From Gamarada debralockiae (taxonomy: Eukaryota; Ascomycota; Leotiomycetes; Helotiales; Hyphodiscaceae), in contig NXFV01001948.1 in the NCBI GenBank assembly GCA_002803225.1, positions 1 to 29,784 on the forward strand: a stretch of 29,784 bases of DNA. Direction: 5' to 3'. Positions 23,452 to 29,784 of the stretch are shown here, piece by piece. Under the pieces are notes generated by a model, which saw only the letters and a program-made list of their open reading frames with translations, was not told the origin of the DNA and ran no database searches. The position numbers and the translations under genes were made by a program. Numbering within the stretch: the first letter of the stretch is position 1; each line of letters begins with the position of its first letter.

Positions 23452-23535
23452 AGGGCCAGGACCACCATACGTACGATCGTGACACAAATAACTATACAAT
23501 TTAACATTCGGGACTCTAGTTACTATCCAAAACGA

Positions 23536-23579
23536 ATTGGGTGAGGGCGTGCAATGCGCAACTCGCCAGTAATACGCAA
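23536..23579 (+). repeat. Left terminal inverted repeat
   Basis: 44 bp matching the reverse complement of 25373-25416 at 42 positions; the outermost 34 bp are identical. Confidence 0.92.
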
Positions 23580-23636
23580 TTTTTCGCGAAAATCATCACT
23601 ATCCATCAACTCCTACCTTAATTTCTATGCGCCACA

Positions 23637-25337
23637 ATGCCTCCTAGTGATTAACACGAAGAAGATAGGGTCCAAAGGGCCTTAGAGCTCATACGACGAA
23701 ATCCTGAGATAAATGCTAAAGAGGCTGCGCGTCAGGCGCGCGCAGAGTATCATCGTGTTCTGCGGCGCTTGAATAGTGTTCCGTGTTCATCGAGTCGAGG
23801 GGGACATAATAAGAAACTGGACGAGCTTGAATCAAGGGCACTGAAAGAGTACCTTCTAATATGTCATAGGATGGGACAGGGAGCTGGCCTAGACTATGTT
23901 GTCGCTGTTGCAAACTCGATTCTTCGATGCCAAGGTTCTAATGGATCATACTCGAAACGCTAGGCTAAGGCGTAGATAACGAGAGAGAAGGAGTTTATTA
24001 AGCTTTTACGATCGAAACCACTCGATGCGAAACGACGAGCCGCGCATAATAAGAAGCAAATGGAGGACCACTTCAAGGAGTTTCAGAGGTATAAGGACTA
24101 CTAGGGCATATTAGACGAGGATATCTATAACATAGATGAAGTAGGCTTCATGATTAGCATAGTCTCTGGCTCTCTTGTTATCGTCCCTGCAAGCTGTGAT
24201 ACTGTTTATATCGATGATCCTGCGAATAGGGAGTTAGTAACTTCTACAGAGTATATTAACACAGGAGGTTATTATATCCCTCCTATGATTATCTTCCAAG
24301 GAGCATATCACTTACGCAAATACTTTAAGAATAATACATCTAGCGGTATCCTTTGGACGCGCTCTGAATCTAGCTTTACAAACGATCGACTCTCTCTTGT
24401 CTAGTTAAAACATTTCAATAAATATACAGAGAAGCGGACGAAGGGATAATATCGTATATTGATCTTTGATAGTTATAGGTCACATATCACCCAAGAGTTT
24501 ATTGACTTCTGTTGGGAGCACCGAATCCAACTATATTAACTAATCCCTCATTCGACACATCTTTGCTAGCCTCTTGACGTACATGTGTTCCAAAAGTTAA
24601 AGCATAAATTCAAGAAGTTAATACGAGAGGAAGTATTTCATAGCGTAACGAAAATTACGAAAACCGACTTCTCTTCGATATTCTAGAAATTCTCTAATAA
24701 AACGTTTACTCCTAAGCTCTGCAAATTAGCCTTTGCGAAAGCTAGCCTTATACCGTACGATCCCTCAATTGTACTTAATAAAATAAAAGACTATAGAGGT
24801 AATCAAGGAGTAAGAGAGCAATCTCTCTTGACCGACTCAGATGAATCTATAGCGTTTACAACACTACCGCCACTCCCTTGGACTGAATTCTCTACTCCGA
24901 TCACGAATACAAGTAGAAGGAAAGGGGCTGAATACGTGAAAGGTCGTTTGTTAGCTAGTACGATTACACCGACTGTAATCAGGGTTCATGAAAATGTCAT
25001 GAAGGTAGCGGACAAAATAATTATTACAGGGCAACTTTCTACAGAGCTTTTAATAGTCAATAATACTAAGGAGAAAGAGCGAGAAGAACGAAATAATGCG
25101 CTGAATAAGGTCGTTCAAAAATACGGAGAAATATATAGTTATATAGCGCGTAGGCAGATTGCAGAGGACGAAAAGGAGGAAGACAGGGTAGTTAATATAC
25201 ATAAGAAACGACTTAGGAAGCTATATCTTGAGCGTTGGAAGGAGTTTATAAAGGAATAGCCTGGTATTTTCTATATTCTAAAGGAAGACGGTAAATTTGG
25301 TAGTACTAGGACATTAAAAGAGTTGGGGTTGATTTAA
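23637..25337 (+). pseudogene. Pogo-like DDE_1 transposase pseudogene
   Basis: One continuous reading frame of 566 sense positions from ATG 23637 to TAA 25335-25337, with no frameshift but ten internal stops, seven TAG and three TAA and no TGA. The N-terminus has a helix-turn-helix-like region (QRALELIRRNPEINAKEAAR) and a CENP-B-like segment. The catalytic core keeps all three acidic residues: Asp167 in YNIDEVGF, Asp278 in LIFDSYRSHIT and Asp314 in PLDVHVF, giving 35 residues between the last two, as in pogo/Fot1 elements. HSTHLC-stop-PLDV corresponds to the conserved HSTHxxQPLD, so that stop replaces Gln by CAG to TAG. Substitution-only decay at C-to-T or G-to-A sites is the signature of RIP. 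The protein cannot be made from this copy. Confidence 0.9.
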
Positions 25338-25372
25338 TGATAATTTTTTGAATAATTAATATCTAGAAATAG

Positions 25373-25416
25373 TTGCATATTGCTGGCGAGTTGCGCATTG
25401 CACGCCCTCACCCAAT
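25373..25416 (-). repeat. Right terminal inverted repeat
   Basis: Reverse-complement partner of the left TIR at 23536-23579; followed by TA at 25417-25418. Confidence 0.92.
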
Positions 25417-25635
25417 TACGTAAGGAGTTGGGTGGGCTGGTGCTAACCGAACGATTATTGTCAATAACTTAGAATTCAAGATAAAGAGCAAGGGAGAGTA
25501 TGTACAAGATGTCCTTAAAAGGGGCATCGCTGCCTAGCTCAATGCCTGAGGCTCTAACACATAACAAGCGCCAGCTCCGTCGCACGACGGTTAACTCAGT
25601 CAGGAGCCAGTACGTTACACGCCGGCAGCCTCGCT

Positions 25636-26058
25636 TTAAGTTCGCGATTTCCTTTCCTCCGACCCTTTAAGAACATAAATACTCTTGAGTTCCCCCATAT
25701 GCCGTTTCATGTTCATGGTGAACCCCAGCGAGTTGAGGTTGACGGTTGCGAGATATCGGTTCGTTTTCGCCTCCGCAGGTCCGATTTCCAAAAATACATC
25801 GACTCTCTTACCCCAGCGAGGGATCTCAACTTCTGTGTATTCCGGCTCTAAATTCAAGAACATGTTGTGTCAGTCTTTTGGCAGTGGCTACCATCTTCAC
25901 TACTTACTATTCTTGACATTTTTCAATGAGTCCTTGCGAAGCTCGTAGCTGAATGGGTCGTACACGATTGCTTCGTTCTCCTCAGCGGCGATAGTGCCTC
26001 TCCTTAAGAGTTTGAGGGTCGGTGTCCGTTTTGGAGGCGGAGGGTTCGGTTCAGACAT
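25636..26058 (-). CDS. Small hypothetical protein, 120 residues
   Basis: Two exons, 26058..25908 and 25847..25636, joined across a 60-nt intron (25907..25848) with a consensus donor GTAAGT, branch-like CTGAC and acceptor TTTAG. The spliced frame has no stop until TAA at 25638..25636. The protein starts MSEPNPPPPKRTPTLKLLRR, a proline-rich basic N-terminus. It continues EAIVYDPFSYELRKDSLKNV and, after the junction, EVEIPRWGKRVDVFLEIGP. The end is basic (KGSEERKSRT). No signal peptide or membrane segment is seen, so it is probably cytosolic or nuclear. I do not recognise the family. It sits between the dead transposon and a 190-bp foldback repeat. It could be a lineage-specific gene or a gene truncated at its 3' end. 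Perfect intron signals argue that it is real. Confidence 0.68.
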
Positions 26059-26280
26059 AGAAGAGGCGGGCGAATGAGCTTATTAATGTTGATGTTGACG
26101 ATCTAGAATATTCGAGTGCCTGTTAAGAAAAGCATCAGGCGAAACGGTGAAGATTTTTAATAAAGGGAGCGAGGGCCCTGCTTATGGGCTTTGTGGGTGT
26201 CATGAGCGACCCAATCACCGATATCTTTGCAACCTGGCACTAATGGCGTTTAAGCGGACGGCGGTGCCCGAAGTTTGCGA

Positions 26281-26470
26281 AGGTATAGCCCATAAGTATT
26301 TGAACAGTACTAGTTTAACGAGCGCCACGGCGCTCTACACTTACCTTAAACAAGTAATATAATATGAGAGCTTTAATGTGGTATATGTAGTATACTACTT
26401 GTTTAAGGTAAGTGTAGAGCGCTGTGGCGCTCATTAACTAGGGCTGTTCAAATATTTATGGGCTGTACCT
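26281..26470. mobile_element. Foldback/MITE-like inverted repeat, 190 bp
   Basis: Near-complete palindrome. The left arm at about 26281-26361 (AGGTATAGCCCATAAGTATT...) matches the reverse complement of the right arm at about 26390-26470 (AGGTACAGCCCATAAATATT...), leaving a loop of about 28 bp. The arms differ at only a few sites, mostly transitions, plus one 1-bp indel. An inner AGCGCCACGGCGCT palindrome sits in each arm. There is no coding capacity and no clear target duplication. It resembles a non-autonomous DNA transposon. Confidence 0.85.
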
Positions 26471-27401
26471 CTGTTAACTAGGTAATTACCCCAGTCTGGA
26501 TATATAGACACCTTGTCCACAGACCCTAATGAATCAACCTTCTTGCAAACCTATCATTTCTATCTTCGCACAGCACTTGCGGGCTGTGCTCTTTCATTAG
26601 ATGCTAGCAGATACAAGGAAGAAGAAAACCATGGCGTGGACGCGCAGCTCTCTCCCATTCCCGCAGGCTTCCGCAATTGGCAGAACACCAAAACTTGACT
26701 GGTTTCCGACCGTGGCCATACCTTGCGACGTGTTATGTCCAGATACTGCCTTCAGCAATGTTTTACAGCATTGCCTGCATAAAGCACACCAATCGTATAC
26801 AGAATTCGCCAACTCTGCCACGTAAGATAATGATGTGGCTTATGCAACCAAAGCAAATAGGACGGTTATTTGGACAATGCTTTTTCCTTTCGAGTTACAG
26901 CCTTGTCAGCACATCTTCTAATTTCTACGCAGAAGAATATATTGAAAACAGGTTCGAAGTTGTGTTTTCTTGCTCATGGCTTTGAAATGCGATGTGGGGA
27001 AGAGCCTTGTTTGAATCGTGTTAAAAATGCGAGACTTCCCACAATATTTATGTGCGCGATGTGGTGTGATCAAATTGTGCCTCTTGCGAGGCTTGCGGCT
27101 GCAACGGGCATCCAATGCGGATTATTGGTGGCTGTCGATGCGGTTTTATTGCGTTAGCTCTCCGGGAGATGGTGGGGGGATAAGAATGAGGCTGGCTTTG
27201 TATTTGCTATTTCTGAAATGCCTTAAAGCTTTGGGGTCTTTGGAGTACTGGCCTTTTCTTTGCGAAGTCTTGGTCCTGCCGTGCACATTTCTAATCTCCA
27301 GTGTCCTTTGAAGCAATCTTTGTCTTGGCAAAATCCATATAATCTTTCCACTGTCTGTAAGAAACGGTACTGCGCCGATACCCTCCTCCACTCCCAAAGC
27401 G
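26471..27401. other. Intergenic, upstream of patatin gene
   Basis: No supported gene. It should hold the promoter and 5' UTR of the patatin-like gene starting at 27402. Frames on both strands at 26513-27311 overlap one another and show no motif. Confidence 0.5.
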
Positions 27402-29035
27402 ATGGACGGAGATGCAGAAGCCGGAGGCGAATCGCCGCATCATAACACTCAAAACACCCCGGATGCTTGGGCTAAACGGCATTCGCTTTCACTTGGTATG
27501 CTAGGCCTATCTGATCATAGACCAATCACTAATACCAATTGTTAGATGGCGGAGGTGTTCGAGGGTATTCAAGTCTTTTAATCCTTCGAAAACTTATGGA
27601 ACTGATCAGGAACGCTGAGCTCGAGTATGGCGACGGCACAACATCCTCCTATCATCCAGAGCCTTATCAGGAACCCTACGACAGTTTACACGAGGCCAAC
27701 CCTACGGAAAATGGCCGTGAAGCCGAGACAGATACACATCGATATTTGCCATGCCACTATTTTGATTTCATCGCAGGCACTAGTACAGGGGGGTAAGCTA
27801 AGCACAGCATTCTTCCATTGCGAAATGCTTACTTGCCTAGACTTATTGCAATCATGCTTGCTCGGCTGCGCATGTCTGTCGACGACGCCCTGACAGTCTT
27901 CAAAGAAATGTCAAAAGAAGTTTTCAGCGCTCCACGTGCTCCTGTTTGGTTTCCATGGATCTACACCTACAATCATAGGAAGCTGGAAAGAGTTATTAAG
28001 AGGATAGTCGATAGGCATATCCCTATAGCAGAGCCTAACTGGTCGACAAGGGAGAAGGAGTTCTTTACGGAGCTCGCCGGCATTTGTAATTGGTAAGCTC
28101 TTGAAGTCCTCGATACCCTCAAGTATATGCTTGAGTAAGAAGCATACTTAATACTGATTGTTTTCTATGTTAGCATTGTTGTAGCAAACGGTAATACAAA
28201 GCAAGCCAATACACCATACCTTTTCCGGTCATATATATCTCCTCCAGCAGGGAACAGTGCACCTTTCATTCGGAACCCCGGAGTTAGAGACCACTATCCT
28301 ATCTGGATGGTTGCAAGAGCCACTTCAGCCGCACCTGGATACCTCCGTGAGGTGGAAATTGAAGGTCGAAAATTTATTGATGGGGCTATTGGGTTCAACA
28401 ATCCATCGGCTGAATTGCATGGTGAGATTGAGTACCTCTATGGTGTGAAAGCGAACGCACTCATCCTCAGCATTGGAACTGGCTTACATACACCCCGTTC
28501 ATTTGGAAACCTTCTTGGACTTATCGCGACCGCTTTGGATATGGCTACTGACTGTCAGAAAATTCATGAGGATATGAGGCGTCGTTCGGCGGAGGGGGAG
28601 TACTACAGATTCAACGTTGAAAGTGGAATGGGGGACATAAAACTGGGAGCATACAGAAAATTACCCACAATGGAAACACTGACTACAAACTATCTATCGA
28701 AGCCGGAGATCCTTGAAGATCTCCGAAAAGTCGCGAAAAGTCTTGTCAAAAATCGACGCGATCGCATAGCGCAGAGCAGAGATCGCTGGGAAGCCTTCTG
28801 CTGCGATACTCGATATCGATGCCAACGCGGACCACATAAGCGGTGCCAGTATGGCTACCATGAAAGAACTCGCCATCGTTTTGTGGAGCACCTCAAACGT
28901 GATCATGGGATCGAGGATGATAATGAGAGGAATACGCTAATTGAAGAGTCTAGAAAGGTGTTCATTGAGGCTAGGGCGAGGAGGCATACTGCAGCACTTA
29001 GTGGTGTTAGGAATACGGGCGCAGCAGGAGGGTAA
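27402..29035 (+). CDS. Patatin-like phospholipase with Cys/His-rich tail
   Basis: Four exons: 27402-27495, 27546-27792, 27841-28092 and 28174-29035. The introns are 50, 48 and 81 nt, all GT-AG. Spliced length is 484 residues with an open frame. The oxyanion loop DGGGVRGYSSLLIL is rebuilt across intron 1 (Asp32). The nucleophile elbow is GTSTGG with Ser111, and GTSTGGLIAIML is rebuilt across intron 2. The second dyad member is Asp267 in FIDGAIGFNNPS. ARATSAAPGYL is the usual helix before it. Members are acyl hydrolases (phospholipase A2 or lysophospholipase activity) acting at membranes or lipid bodies, without a signal peptide. After the catalytic domain, residues 403-444 contain Cys165/166/172/180-type spacing in the last exon (CCDTRYRCQRGPHKRC) followed by HLKRDH, a possible zinc-binding finger. 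Patatin domains are also known as NLR effector modules in fungi, but no NACHT or repeat domain is attached here. Confidence 0.93.
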
Positions 29036-29784
29036 TGTTGGTAGCGGTGATCAATATGCATGGATTTCTTGTGTATGTGGGGAGTAAAGAAAATCGGAAG
29101 CAATGCAGTGTATTTCTGTAATGAAATTGCATTCGTCAAGACCGTAAGAGAAGTACTAATTTCAAGCGTCTCCTATAACTCATCTCGGTATCACAGATTC
29201 CTCCTGATTTCCAAGTCCGATCTGGGCCTTATTTGCCGACTCCATACTTGAGATTCAACGCGGCTCCAATCCCAGATGTCTCATCTGTTGACGCTTATTT
29301 GCTAGAGGCCATCATAGAGGCGTTGAATCGGTGATATTTTGCAAAGGAATGATGTGTTTGTCTTAGGGGTTAAAAATGCTATTATTTTTGGCTAATAACT
29401 ACCGTACATCTTGAAGTAGCAGTTCCTGGTTTGAGAATAAAGTCACTAGTAAACCTAACTAATTAAGATACTACTACTATTATTAATATTAGCTTAATTA
29501 GTATAACTAGCTTCTACTTTAATATATAATAATATAAAGCTATAGTCTTCTCTATATCCTTAAATAAGATAGACTAGATAATTAATAAGAAAGAGCTAGT
29601 AGAGAGATAGTAATATATAAAAACTAAGAACTAGAAAGATATAGAGCTTATATAGACCTTACGCCCGCTATAATATAAGGAGTATAAAGATATTTTCTTA
29701 AGGGCGGCGTTAAACGAGTTTCTGTCACGGTTGGCTTCAAAACATAATCATAAACAGGAACAGCCCTCAATTGACTCGAACAAC
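29036..29784. repeat. AT-rich RIP-like tail, possible Ty3/gypsy pol scrap
   Basis: 29036-29340 is ordinary 3' flank of the patatin gene. From about 29390 to 29700 the sequence becomes extremely A/T-rich, with many TAG/TAA/CTA words on both strands, typical of heavy RIP. Composition recovers abruptly at about 29700, where one frame reads LRAALNEFLSRLASKHNHK. This is reminiscent of the segment just before the reverse transcriptase of fungal Ty3/gypsy elements (FSKAA-x-ELPPHRP-type). The element continues past the window end, so identity is tentative. Confidence 0.4.

Larger units (their letters stand above)
23536..25416 (+). mobile_element. Pogo-like (Tc1/mariner) DNA transposon, RIP-dead
   Basis: Complete 1,881-bp element bounded by terminal inverted repeats. 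The left TIR is at 23536-23579 and the right at 25373-25416. The outer 34 bp are identical (starting ATTGGGTGAGGGCGTGCAAT); the next ten contain two mismatches, T/C and C/T. The right end is followed by TA, the expected Tc1/mariner target duplication. The left end is preceded by GA, so the duplication is either mutated or the true end differs by a base. The element encloses one transposase frame. Confidence 0.88.

Noticed and set aside
1..29784. tRNA genes, rRNA, CRISPR arrays, bacterial operons
   Set aside because: None seen on reading both strands; the gene structures are eukaryotic.

Overview
The window comes from a filamentous ascomycete nuclear genome (Pezizomycotina; a Leotiomycetes-like fungus is my impression only). 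The reasons are short GT-AG introns (48-130 nt) with CTAAC/CTGAC-type branch sites, a CAP20-type perilipin, a NACHT-WD40 (STAND/NLR) gene, a BBE-type flavin oxidase, and a pogo-like transposon that looks inactivated by repeat-induced point mutation (RIP). There are no rRNA genes, tRNAs, CRISPR arrays or bacterial features.

Layout. 1-415 is AT-rich, probably a mutated repeat edge. 416-1685 (minus) holds short pieces of a decayed unknown gene. 2396-4075 (minus) is an intact two-exon BBE-like FAD oxidase. 4076-6818 has no gene I can support. From 6819 to 15601 lies a run of four dead genes: a HeLo/PigL_N-like-NACHT-WD40 gene (minus), a 2EXR-domain gene (plus), a cytochrome P450 (plus) and a secreted S28 serine peptidase (minus). 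Each keeps unmistakable family motifs and splice sites but has frameshifts and usually nonsense codons.

16615-19455 is a small healthy island: a three-exon DJ-1/PfpI (Hsp31-like) gene converging on a two-exon perilipin/CAP20-like lipid-droplet gene. About 3.4 kb without a gene follows. At 22.9-26.5 kb is a transposon-rich patch: possible LTR debris, a complete 1.88-kb pogo-like element with 44-bp terminal inverted repeats and ten in-frame TAA/TAG codons, an intact 120-residue gene of unknown function, and a 190-bp foldback (MITE-like) palindrome. 27402-29035 is an intact four-exon patatin-like phospholipase with a Cys/His-rich C-terminus. The last 400 bp are extremely AT-rich and may contain a Ty3/gypsy pol fragment.

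The living genes (oxidase, DJ-1, perilipin, 120-residue protein, patatin) do not form an obvious pathway. The P450, oxidase and secreted peptidase could be remains of an accessory or secondary-metabolism neighbourhood, but that is inference. The main biological signal is contrast: host-type accessory genes died by small indels plus nonsense changes, while the transposon died by point mutation alone. I did not find a convincing novel multi-gene system.
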